Below, in pieces: positions 1-5,877 of a stretch of DNA of 38,082 nucleotides (position 1 is the stretch's first letter; each line of letters opens with the position of its first letter). A program made the translations under genes and the position numbers. Source of the stretch: Actinomycetes bacterium (lineage in GTDB: Bacteria > Actinomycetota > Actinomycetes > Streptosporangiales > Streptosporangiaceae); assembly GCA_021792855.1 (NCBI GenBank), contig JAJYTW010000016.1, positions 1 through 38,082 on the forward strand, given 5' to 3'. Below the pieces are notes generated by a model that searched no databases, had not been told where the DNA came from, and saw only the letters and a program-made list of their open reading frames with translations.

Positions 1-596
1 CCCGGTGTCCCGCTCTCGGGCTGCTGAAACCCGGCCAGCGTTTGCCCTGGGCAGTAGTCAACGGCAGCCCGCCCGGCGACGCGGGCGTGCTCGTCGATGG
101 CTGCCGCGACTTCGTGGCCACCGTCGGGTGCAGCGCCCTCGGTCTGGGCGCGCTCTGCCATGCGGCGGCTCGTCTCGATGTAGCCGGGATCGCGCAGCAG
201 CTCGGCAAGCTCGACCCAGGCGGCCACCTGGTCAGCGGTCGGGTCGTCGGGCAGCTCTGGCGCTCCGGTGCGGAGCCTCTCGACGACGGGGCTGTCGTGG
301 TCTCCGAAGACCGCTTCGAGGTAGTCGTCGAGGATGCGGCGCCGTTCGTCTGTGGTCATGCTGGTCAGGTCGGTCATGCGTTGCAGCTCCTCTGCGCTGG
401 TGGATGTGGCCACGGCTCGCAGCACAGCCCGCTGTAGGCGCAGGGTTCGGATCTGAACATCAAGTGCGCTGGCGTGCCTGTCCGCGATCTCTGACAGCGG
501 GACCTCCGCTGCCAGCACGCGCTTGATGTCCTCCAAACCGAGCCCCAGCTCCCGCAGGGTGCGCAGTAGTCGCGCACGAGCGACGGCATCAGGCCC
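1..596 (-). pseudogene. MerR-family regulator, 3' part (gene split by insertion)
   Basis: The minus strand is open from 596 to the window edge and reads as the second half of a MerR-family transcription regulator. It opens with the end of the winged helix (GPDAVARARLLRTLRELGLG), then the typical linker helix (LEDIKRVLAAEVPLSEIADR) and about 150 residues of a helical effector domain. The helix-turn-helix that should precede it lies at 1720-1843, separated by the inserted element 597-1719. Removing the element and one 7-bp repeat restores a continuous frame through SGYRLFGP-DAVARARLL. The gene is therefore inactivated unless the element can excise precisely. The 3' end is outside the window. 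Confidence 0.85.
590..596. repeat. Target-site duplication, left copy
   Basis: CAGGCCC occurs directly left of the element and again at 1720-1726 directly right of it. In the uninterrupted gene this sequence would occur once, encoding part of the Gly-Pro of the MerR winged helix. Its presence at both junctions is direct evidence of transposition. Confidence 0.85.
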
Positions 597-624
597 TGTT
601 GCCGGACGCTCAGGATGAGCGTGG
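597..624 (+). repeat. Left terminal repeat of the IS-like element
   Basis: The end begins TGTT and carries GAGCGTGG at positions 21-28, matching the inverted right end at 1692-1719 at the same spacing. It also holds a small palindrome, ACGCTCA (606-612) and TGAGCGT (616-622), separated by three bases; one arm overlaps the conserved GAGCGTGG. Confidence 0.75.
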
Positions 625-808
625 CGGCGTCACTGACGGCGAGCGTCTAGAAACCGGCATTCCGGGCGCGCTTGGGTGCGGTGAGGCTCGCGGTGTCGGC
701 GGGGCGCTCATGCTGGCGGTGCCGCTCGCGTCCGGTGGCGGCTGGTGCTCATGGTGAGCGTCGGCGGCAGGCTCCGGGCATGGCGCCGCCCGGGACGGCG
801 CTGACCGA

Positions 809-1426
809 TCAGCTTCCGGGGGCGGGGGTGAGGGCGGCGGCGAGGCCGAACCGGCCAGCCAGGGCCGCCAGGCTGGTCCCGGCCTGGCCGTGCCATCGGA
901 TCGCGGCGACCGCGCAGGCGGTGACCATGGCGAGCGCGTCGCCGAGCCGGGACCCGGTCGGCCCGGGCGGGCCGGGGTCACGGCCCTCGGGGGTCTCGAC
1001 GATGGCGACCAAGCGCCCGAACTCAGCGGTGGCCTGTGCCAGCATCGGGCCGGCGTGCTCGCGCAGGCGGCGCAGCCAGCCCCGCACGGTCGCGGCGGGG
1101 ACGCCCAGTTCCGCGCCGAGCCGCGCCGAGCCCGCGCCGCGCAGGACCGACGCGGCGGCCGCCCGGGCGATGACGGCGACGGCGTCCGCCCGCCGGGGCG
1201 CTGACCACGACGGAAGCAGGATGTGCGTCGCCGCGCACGCGGAGCATCTGCCGCGGCGGGGCCGCAGCCGCCGCCACTGGCCGCCGCCCGCGCGGATGAC
1301 CCGCTCCCGCCCGTACCCCCACGCCCGCAGCCGCCCGGCCCCGCACGACGGGCAGCCGATCGCGCCGGACGCGAGGTTCGCCGCGGCGGCGTCCGCGTCG
1401 GTGCATAGCAGCACGGCCGGGCTCAT
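809..1426 (-). CDS. DUF6431-like zinc-ribbon/helix-turn-helix protein of the IS-like element
   Basis: This 205-residue protein has an N-terminal zinc-ribbon-like segment (CPSCGAG at about residue 25, then CSAC at about 61) rich in arginine, followed by a helix-turn-helix (LGAELGVPAATVRGWLRRLREHA). This arrangement matches the DUF6431 family seen in actinobacterial mobile elements, where it is thought to bind DNA; I recognise it from pattern rather than from a search. It is the sole gene of the 597-1719 element and lies centrally. No RBS stands out. The C-terminus (after ALAGRFGLAAAL) ends shortly before the left repeats, and the downstream transposase expected in a complete element appears to be missing. 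It may bind the repeated TGAGCGT sites, which is inference. Confidence 0.7.
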   Translation of the reverse strand: MSPAVLLCTDADAAAANLASGAIGCPSCGAGRLRAWGYGRERVIRAGGGQWRRLRPRRGRCSACAATHILLPSWSAPRRADAVAVIARAAAASVLRGAGSARLGAELGVPAATVRGWLRRLREHAGPMLAQATAEFGRLVAIVETPEGRDPGPPGPTGSRLGDALAMVTACAVAAIRWHGQAGTSLAALAGRFGLAAALTPAPGS

Positions 1427-1542
1427 TTCCTGTCACAGGTCCACGGTGCCCGGCGGCCGGGCCGGCCGCCAGGGGCGGTTCGTGTTGCAGCCTGCCGCCC
1501 TGGCGGGCGCCCCGCAACCCGAACCAGTCATCAGCAGGGGAA

Positions 1543-1618
1543 ACGACACCATGAGCGTCCCCCGGAGCGACCGCAGCGCGGTGACAGGCCGCGAGGCGGC
1601 AGACGCTCATGGTGTCGT
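1543..1618. repeat. 17-bp perfect inverted repeat inside the IS-like element
   Basis: ACGACACCATGAGCGTC (1543-1559) is repeated as its exact reverse complement at 1602-1618, with a 42-bp loop. Each arm contains the heptamer TGAGCGT that recurs near both ends of the element. It sits upstream of the minus-strand ORF (start 1426), so it could be a transposase-binding pair, an operator for that gene, or a structure in its leader. Confidence 0.85.
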
Positions 1619-1691
1619 CGCACACGGACCCGGCAATCCGCCAGCACGATCAAGCCGCGGCGCTCACCTTCAACGACGCCGGACCCCGATC

Positions 1692-1719
1692 CCACGCTCA
1701 AAGAGAGTGGCGCCTAACA
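1692..1719 (-). repeat. Right terminal repeat of the IS-like element
   Basis: Read inward from 1719 the sequence begins TGTT and carries GAGCGTGG at positions 21-28, mirroring the left end. The 7-bp target duplication follows at 1720-1726. Confidence 0.75.
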
Positions 1720-1843
1720 CAGGCCCGAACAGCCGGTAGCCGGACTCGCTGCGTGATGTCTCTGGCAGCACCCCCGCGTCTGCGTAGAAACGCAGCGTGC
1801 GCACCGCCAGGCCGCAGCACCGCGCCAGCTCGCCGATAGTCAT
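1720..1843 (-). pseudogene. MerR-family regulator, 5' part (HTH domain)
   Basis: From ATG at 1843 the minus strand reads MTIGELARCCGL, then VRTLRFYADAGVLP and SGYRLFGP, the canonical MerR N-terminal helix-turn-helix and wing. After the Gly-Pro codons the frame runs into the IS-like element and ends at 1670, so any product is a stub of about 57 residues with a foreign tail. An upstream in-frame GTG (1852) is possible, but the -10 box at 1851-1856 places transcription at or next to the ATG, favouring a leaderless start at 1843. The rest of the gene is at 1-596. Confidence 0.85.
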
Positions 1844-1850
1844 GTCCGAC

Positions 1851-1881
1851 ACGATGCAGCCTCCACCCAGTGGAGAGTCAA
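1851..1881 (-). promoter_or_regulatory. MerR-type promoter/operator with 19-bp spacer
   Basis: On the minus strand TTGACT (1876-1881) is separated from CATCGT (1851-1856) by 19 bp, the overlong spacer typical of MerR-activated promoters. The spacer contains the perfect dyad CTCCACTGGGTGGAG (1861-1875), close to the CTCC...GGAG operators of the BmrR/TipA branch. The start ATG is 7 nt past the -10 box, so the transcript is probably leaderless. The site points to autoregulation by the now disrupted regulator. Confidence 0.7.
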
Positions 1882-1903
1882 ACGAACTCGCCCCGACGGC
1901 CAT

Positions 1904-2319
1904 TGACGCGCGTCTAATGCAAGGCGGTGACCACGTTCGGAGCGCTAGTAGCCAGCGGACATGCTACGGCAGTGCGAGGCTCGCAACCGGGTTCGCCCTC
2001 TTGGCCCAATGCCGCCTACTTCAAGCGCGTTCTACCGGCTGCGCTGGGGCTGGACGACCTAGCGAAATTCCTGTCCGAAATTCGCGGCCGCACCAGCAGA
2101 CGGCGGACACCCTCGTATGTTGGACGGGACTGCGGGAAACACTCGAGGCAGTCACGCAAGGGCTGTCAACCTCCTGAACGTAGGCCAGGTCCCCGCAGCA
2201 ACCATGGTCCGTCCCCCCGAGCGAGCCGAAATGGACGATCTGCGCGCCATTCGACAGCCCCACCGTCACACGATCCGCGCGGTCATAGTCGGCGATCTGC
2301 GCGGGATGATGGATTCCGG
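1904..2319. other. Gene-poor interval between merR remnant and hepT
   Basis: About 415 bp with no convincing gene. A minus-strand ORF (2021-2269, 82 residues) contains a protein-like stretch (LSNGAQIVHFGSLGGTDHGC), but it has no recognised domain and its second half looks like out-of-frame sequence; it may be the decayed end of a hypothetical gene. No tRNA, clear terminator or repeat was seen. Confidence 0.4.
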
Positions 2320-2733
2320 CTAGATGTCTGGCTCGGGCTCGTCGTGGCCGGGGGCGCTGTCGGGCTCGGCGGTTGCGGGCGTCTGTTCCGTCTCGGCGGT
2401 CAGGGTGTGGAGGATCTGGCGCAGGTCGCGCGCGAAGGCTGGGAGCTGGTCGGTGGCGGTGGTGTGGAGGATTTCCAGGTCGATGGACCAGTAGCCGTGC
2501 ACGATTCTGTTCCGCAGGCGGGCGGGCTGCTGCCAGGGGATGTCAGGGAACCGGTCCCTGATGTCGCCGGGAAGCTGGGTGGCGGCCTCGCCGAGGACGG
2601 TGAAGTTCCACAGCAGGGACTCGGTGCGCAGCTGGTCGTCCTGCAGTTCTTCGAGGGTGAGGCCACTAGTGAGCTGGTGCGCGCGCTCGGCGGCCTGGAT
2701 CATCTCGGCGAGCAGGAGGAGGTCACGCCGCAT
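2320..2733 (-). CDS. hepT: HepT-like ribonuclease toxin (DUF86)
   Basis: This 137-residue protein has the HEPN/HepT fold signature R-x4-H-x-Y at Arg74, His79 and Tyr81 (within RNRIVHGY). In the characterised MntA/HepT system the Arg and His form the RNase site and the Tyr is the residue AMPylated by MntA to silence the toxin. The N-terminal helices (LLLAEMIQAAERAHQL, then SLLWNFTVLGEAATQLP) also match. The C-terminal 30 residues, rich in Glu, Pro and Ala, are an extension with no domain. The start overlaps the end of the upstream antitoxin gene by 11 bp, the usual translational coupling of this pair. All diagnostic residues are present, so the toxin looks intact. Confidence 0.88.
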   Translation of the reverse strand: MRRDLLLLAEMIQAAERAHQLTSGLTLEELQDDQLRTESLLWNFTVLGEAATQLPGDIRDRFPDIPWQQPARLRNRIVHGYWSIDLEILHTTATDQLPAFARDLRQILHTLTAETEQTPATAEPDSAPGHDEPEPDI

Positions 2734-3025
2734 ACAGGGGCCTGGCCTCGGCGAGCACGGCGGGCTTGAGGCGGGGGTGCAGGGCGCGCGTCGAGACGAG
2801 GTCGACGGGGTGGCCGAGGAGGCTGGCCAGCTCGTCGGCGAGCTGCTCGATCTCCCAGCCGAGCTTGCGCCCGGGGAGCAGGGTGTACAGGACGTCGATG
2901 TCGCTGCCGGGCCTGGCGGTGCCGCGGGCGCGGGAGCCGAAGATCTTCAGCTCGGCGATCCCGTACCGGCCGCAGACGGCGGCCAGCGCCGCGTCGTCGA
3001 CGTCGAGGTCGGGAGCGATCTGCAT
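2723..3025 (-). CDS. mntA: MntA-like minimal nucleotidyltransferase antitoxin
   Basis: A 100-residue protein with the nucleotidyltransferase signature Gly30-Ser31-x10-Asp42-x-Asp44 (FGSRARGTARPGSDIDVLY). In MntA/HepT modules this enzyme transfers AMP from ATP to the HepT tyrosine, blocking its RNase. I chose ATG 3025 (MQIAPDLDVDD) over the longer frame from 3136 because the upstream residues are low-complexity and a GGAG lies just before this ATG. A possible -10 (TACCCT) ends 6 nt from the ATG, so the message may be nearly leaderless. The gene precedes and overlaps hepT. Confidence 0.88.
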   Translation of the reverse strand: MQIAPDLDVDDAALAAVCGRYGIAELKIFGSRARGTARPGSDIDVLYTLLPGRKLGWEIEQLADELASLLGHPVDLVSTRALHPRLKPAVLAEARPLYAA

Positions 3026-3259
3026 GCTCCAAGGGTATCCCTGGCAAGGCGCGGGCGTCGGGCTGGCTGTTGAGCGGCGCCGGGCTTCGGCCCGTCGATG
3101 TTCTGGCGGTCGCTGAATGGCAGGAAAGGCGAACACTATTTCGAGGTCGCCAGGTTGGGCCTGTCGGTTCTGCTCAGGGATTGTCTTCAGGGGGCAGTCT
3201 GTGGGGCGGAACGGCGCTCGCGGGGGCTTGCCACTGCTTGGGGCTGCCGCTGACAGCCA

Positions 3260-3276
3260 GCGTTCTGCCTGCTCAG
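3260..3276 (+). repeat. 17-bp direct repeat, copy 1
   Basis: GCGTTCTGCCTGCTCAG here is repeated exactly at 5097-5113. In both places it precedes a tRNA-Thr 3' half (at 3314 and 5799), forming the first block of a duplicated tRNA-flank pattern. Confidence 0.75.
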
Positions 3277-3313
3277 GGGCCTTACGGCTGGCTTAATCAC
3301 TTCCTGGTGGTCC

Positions 3314-3392
3314 ATGGTAAGTAGAAGGTCTACGGTTCGATTCCGTAAGGGGGCTCCAGGTCGTGTGGATTATTCGAACGCTTATCCGGTGA
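3314..3392 (+). repeat. tRNA-Thr(GGT) 3' half and flank, copy 1 (att-like scar)
   Basis: From 3314 the sequence reads as the second half of a tRNA: anticodon loop ATGGTAA (anticodon GGT), 3' anticodon stem GTAGA, variable AGGTC, T-arm TACGG-TTCGATT-CCGTA, acceptor strand AGGGGGC, then T and CCA at 3356-3358. No matching 5' half (a GCCCCCT start about 70 nt upstream) exists, so this is not a functional gene. The first 37 bp recur at 5799-5835 with one mismatch, and a 25-bp tail (3368-3392) recurs at 5853-5877 with two. tRNA 3' halves are classical integrase targets, so this is best read as an attachment-site remnant. Confidence 0.8.
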
Positions 3393-3414
3393 CTCTTGGT
3401 GTGTCTGGGGCACG

Positions 3415-3544
3415 TCAGGGGGCACTTTGCGATGGGTGGCGGGGCTGTGAACTGGGCGGATGTGAGTTCGCGGGACATCTGAGTGGCTCCGGGGCCAGAA
3501 GCCGTCAGCGGTCCGGTTCAGGTGGCGGGCAGGACCGAAACTGG
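3415..3544 (+). repeat. Further duplicated flank blocks, copy 1
   Basis: Two more blocks downstream of the tRNA half recur after the second half: 15 bp at 3415-3429 (TCAGGGGGCACTTTG) matches 5890-5904 with two mismatches, and 31 bp at 3514-3544 matches 6327-6357 with two mismatches. The order of blocks is the same in both copies but the spacing differs, so the segment was duplicated and later altered by insertion or deletion. Confidence 0.65.
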
Positions 3545-4015
3545 TCACGCTGTGTTGCGCCGAGTCATCTGACCTTCGGCGACCTGAGGCTCGTTCTGCG
3601 CTCGAGTTGTGTGCGAGTTCAATTGTCGATGCTCGGTGCAATAACCGCGGGTCCCGGGGTTGAGTTCCCGGTATCGCTTGATCGCCTGGGCCTTCTTGCC
3701 GCGGGCCCGCATGTGGGCGACCTCAGGTGATATCGGGGGCGGCACGTCGTGCAGGCGCTCGGCGAGTGCCGCTAGTTGCCGCCGCTCGTGCAGCCATCTC
3801 GTGGCGCCGACGCCGAGGGCGATGATCGGGAGAAGGTCAGCCCAGTGAAGGGTGTGATGGGGGTGCGGGAGCCAGGCTGGCCTGTAGTAGTGGGCCAGCG
3901 CGCCGAGCACGGCTAGGACGGCGATGGGACCCAGATCAGCATATGGGCGGCGGGTCCGCGCTGCCAGGCGTGCGAGATCAGCTCTGCAATGGTTGCTGCA
4001 CGTCACGCTGGCCAT
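3545..4015 (-). CDS. Small membrane protein with L7/L12-like tail motif, unknown function
   Basis: A 156-residue protein with two predicted membrane segments (about residues 28-44, PIAVLAVLGALAHYY, and 60-75, LLPIIALGVGATRWL), followed by a charged helix and the motif GKKAQAIKRYRELNPG (about 106-121). That motif resembles the C-terminal helix of ribosomal protein L7/L12 (KKIQAIKLYRE), which recurs in small actinobacterial membrane proteins. The function is not known. The first 25 residues are unconvincing and no RBS precedes ATG 4015, so the true start may be internal. It lies inside the segment bounded by the two tRNA-Thr scars, which suggests cargo of an integrated element. Confidence 0.5.
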   Translation of the reverse strand: MASVTCSNHCRADLARLAARTRRPYADLGPIAVLAVLGALAHYYRPAWLPHPHHTLHWADLLPIIALGVGATRWLHERRQLAALAERLHDVPPPISPEVAHMRARGKKAQAIKRYRELNPGTRGYCTEHRQLNSHTTRAQNEPQVAEGQMTRRNTA

Positions 4016-4278
4016 GGCGCAAAGAGTACATTCCGTGCGGTCTGGCGGTTCGCGCGGCTGGCTGGCAAAGTGGCCGCGAGATCGAGCAGCTCGCCGATGA
4101 TCTGCCGGGCCCTCGCCGGATGGCGGCCGGCGTCCCCGGCCGGGATGTGCGAGCCACTTGATACGGATCGGCCTCTGGCCAGGCTAGGCAAGCGGACGAG
4201 ACGGCGGCTGGGCGATAGCTGTCCTGTCACGCCCATCTGCCCCTGTTGGGCGGCTACCCAGTTCGGGCTGGGGTTTGC

Positions 4279-4290
4279 TATCCTGGGCGG
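4279..4290 (+). promoter_or_regulatory. -10 box of a leaderless antitoxin-toxin promoter
   Basis: TATCCT at 4279-4284 ends six bases before ATG 4291, placing the transcription start at or next to the initiator codon. The same geometry is seen at other genes in this window (1843, 19186, 22958, 34109). GGGCGG in between could serve as a weak RBS instead. Confidence 0.5.
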
Positions 4291-4536
4291 ATGAGTGAGC
4301 CTGTGCTGATTGATATGGATGAGCGTGGCCGCGTGAGCCTGGGTCGGTTGCACCCGGCGCCGGGACCCTACCTCGGCGTGGTCGAAGATGACGGCACTGT
4401 CGTGCTGCGGCCCGCGGCGGTCATGACCGTGAGCCAGGCCAGGCTGCTGGCCAACCCTGGCCTGATGGCAGAGATCGACGCGTTCGCCGCCAGCCCGGAG
4501 AGCGGGGCACGGCGGGGCCGGCCAGGCAGGCGGTAG
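4291..4536 (+). CDS. Putative antitoxin, AbrB/MazE-like
   Basis: An 81-residue protein whose first part (PVLIDMDERGRVSLGRL, then DGTVVLRPAAVMTVSQA) resembles the swapped-hairpin AbrB fold of type II antitoxins: a short DxxGRV strand-turn followed by a second hairpin. The C-terminus (residues about 50-81) is helical and then basic (GARRGRPGRR), as expected for a toxin-binding tail. ATG 4291 is chosen over an upstream ATG (4246) because a -10 box lies six bases before it. The putative toxin gene starts 3 bp after the stop, so the two form an operon. The family assignment is by resemblance and context. Confidence 0.65.
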   Translation: MSEPVLIDMDERGRVSLGRLHPAPGPYLGVVEDDGTVVLRPAAVMTVSQARLLANPGLMAEIDAFAASPESGARRGRPGRR

Positions 4537-4539
4537 CGG

Positions 4540-4815
4540 GTGAGCGGCCTGGAGCCTAATTACTCCCCATCGGCTGCGGCGGCGCTGGACATGCTGGAGA
4601 GCGGCGCCGACGACAAGCTGCTTAATGCGGTGTGCGATGCGATTGACCTGATCTGCGACCACCCGGGTGACCGCAGGGCACGCTCGGATCAGCTGCGGAC
4701 AGCGGCCGGAACGCCCGTGTGGAAGGTTCCGGTCAGAACCCACGTCGACGACTGGGCGGTGCTGTGGTGGCCGAGAGACGACGTCGCGGACATCTACTAC
4801 ATCGGCCCCCTATAG
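4540..4815 (+). CDS. Putative RelE/ParE-like toxin
   Basis: A 91-residue protein starting at GTG 4540. Its layout is that of a RelE/ParE fold: N-terminal helices (SAAAALDMLESGADDKLLNAVCDAIDLICDHPGD), a strand (TPVWKVPV) and a C-terminal pair (DWAVLWWPRDDVADIYYIGPL). In RelE-type toxins this fold cleaves mRNA on the ribosome; in ParE-type it poisons gyrase. The catalytic residues are too variable to tell which. It directly follows the AbrB-like antitoxin gene. The call rests on size, fold pattern and pairing. Confidence 0.65.
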   Translation: MSGLEPNYSPSAAAALDMLESGADDKLLNAVCDAIDLICDHPGDRRARSDQLRTAAGTPVWKVPVRTHVDDWAVLWWPRDDVADIYYIGPL

Positions 4816-5291
4816 ACCGGGGCTGCCGGTCCTGACTTGCTCGTCGGCTGGCGCGGAGCGTCGATCGGAACTCGGGAAATGCAACCATCGGCCCTCTGGC
4901 GTCGCCTCGAGTCCAGCTTCTCGTGACACGGCGGTCGGCCGAGGTGCGCTCGTCAGTGACATCAGCGAATATGGTTTCCCGGTGTCCGCTATCCCGGAGA
5001 CTCCGGTGCGAGCGACGTCCTTCCGGCGGGCAATTTGCGGGGCAGATGAAATGCCAGCGGGGGCATGCGGAGGCAAGCAACTGCTGCCGGGTTCTCGCGT
5101 TCTGCCTGCTCAGAGGGCACGACAGACATCGGGCAGTACCTAGTCTCCGGTACGGACGGGTACTCTGTTTGCTACTACGAGCAGATCGGGAACATTCTAG
5201 CCCGATGGAATAGTTACGTCCCATCTGGCTGACCAAACGTGACACAGATCGATCTATCAGGAAATCCGAAGTCCTAACGCTGGAAGCGACT
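4816..5291. other. Intergenic stretch with 17-bp repeat copy 2
   Basis: About 475 bp without a convincing gene. The long minus-strand frame across it (4733-5311) is Arg/Ser-rich with no domain and runs antisense through the toxin gene. The exact 17-mer GCGTTCTGCCTGCTCAG recurs here at 5097-5113 (first copy 3260-3276). The part from about 5150 is more AT-rich and probably holds the promoter of the lipoprotein gene, though no consensus is clear. Confidence 0.5.
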
Positions 5292-5723
5292 GTGAAACAG
5301 CGACGATACACAAGATGGCTCAGTAGCTGTGCTATCGCGGTCTCCGCGATTGGCGTGCTGGCAGGATGCGGCTCGGTCTCACCGGGGGCGCATCACGCGT
5401 CCGCTGGGCGGGCAATCAAGCTCCCCACATGGCATGTCACCGCATCGCTACTGGTAGTCATGAGCGGAACACTTCAAGGTGGTGCAGACCGTTCCGGCCG
5501 GTACTGCGTCTGGCTTCAGGCTGCCGGTGGTGCGCGCGAACCCGTAGTCTGGCCAACCGGTTTTCACGCGCGCATACATCCGTTGCAGGTGATTGACACC
5601 AGAGGCGCGGTGTACGCCAGGGGCGGTCACTACGCTCGACTGAGCGGCGGCGCAATGCCGGTCAAGCCCGGCAGCCGATGCATGCTTGGCCAACGCGCGG
5701 CATTCTTCGTCTCCGTCCCGTAG
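5292..5723 (+). CDS. Small lipoprotein, unknown function
   Basis: A 143-residue secreted protein with a type II signal peptide: basic start (MKQRRYTRW), hydrophobic core (AIAVSAIGV) and lipobox LAGC with the lipidated Cys at residue 26. The mature part carries conserved-looking stretches (GRYCVWLQ, EPVVWPTGFHARIHPLQV, MPVKPGSRCMLGQRAAFFVSV) and two cysteines that could pair. I recognise no enzymatic domain. GTG 5292 is supported by GGAAG five bases upstream. It is the last gene before the second tRNA-Thr scar and may be cargo of an integrated element. Confidence 0.75.
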   Translation: MKQRRYTRWLSSCAIAVSAIGVLAGCGSVSPGAHHASAGRAIKLPTWHVTASLLVVMSGTLQGGADRSGRYCVWLQAAGGAREPVVWPTGFHARIHPLQVIDTRGAVYARGGHYARLSGGAMPVKPGSRCMLGQRAAFFVSVP

Positions 5724-5798
5724 GGGCTAAGAGCGCTGGTAGTTGGTATCACTGCTAGAACGGATGCGACACCGCCAAGGGCGCGGTTGCCGTGTCCT

Positions 5799-5877
5799 AT
5801 GGTAAGGAGAAGGTCTACGGTTCGATTCCGTAAGGAGGGTCAAGTCTGTGATGATTATTCGAACATTTATCCGGTGA
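5799..5877 (+). repeat. tRNA-Thr(GGT) 3' half and flank, copy 2 (att-like scar)
   Basis: The second copy begins with the same anticodon loop (ATGGTAA) and an identical variable region and T-arm, with one change in the anticodon stem (GGAGA for GTAGA). Its acceptor strand has drifted (AGGAGGG, then TCAAG instead of TCCA). The 25-bp tail of copy 1 is retained at 5853-5877 with two changes. Lack of a 5' half and loss of CCA mark it as a more decayed scar than copy 1 at 3314. Confidence 0.8.

Larger units (their letters stand above)
597..1719. mobile_element. IS-like element with DUF6431-type gene, inserted in merR
   Basis: The 1123-bp segment interrupts a MerR gene exactly and is bounded by a 7-bp direct repeat, CAGGCCC (590-596 and 1720-1726). 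Read inward, both ends begin TGTT and carry GAGCGTGG at positions 21-28, so the two ends are related at identical spacing. The heptamer TGAGCGT or its complement occurs six times, clustered towards both ends, as expected for transposase-binding sites. The only convincing gene inside is the minus-strand HTH/zinc-ribbon ORF at 809-1426; no DDE or tyrosine recombinase is visible. I infer a non-autonomous or deletion derivative whose transposase acts in trans. The TGT...ACA ends and repeated internal sites recall Mu/Tn7-like elements, but the family is not settled. Confidence 0.8.

Noticed and set aside
597-1719. CRISPR-like array from the repeated TGAGCGT motif
   Set aside because: Copies are only 7 bp, in both orientations and irregularly spaced; they fit element-end binding sites.
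672-1739. 355-residue plus-strand frame through the mini-element
   Set aside because: It crosses the element boundary and the MerR remnant, is Pro/Arg/Ala-rich, and lies antisense to the zinc-ribbon/HTH gene, which has a convincing fold.
3287-3358. Complete tRNA-Thr gene
   Set aside because: The 3' half is excellent, but there is no matching acceptor strand, D-arm or 5' anticodon stem upstream.
3293-3478. Minus-strand frame with an ESNRRPSTYHG segment
   Set aside because: This is the familiar spurious translation of a tRNA-Thr gene on its opposite strand. It helped to confirm the tRNA half rather than a protein.
4733-5311. 192-residue minus-strand frame
   Set aside because: Runs antisense to the RelE-like gene, is Arg/Ser-rich, and has no domain or RBS.
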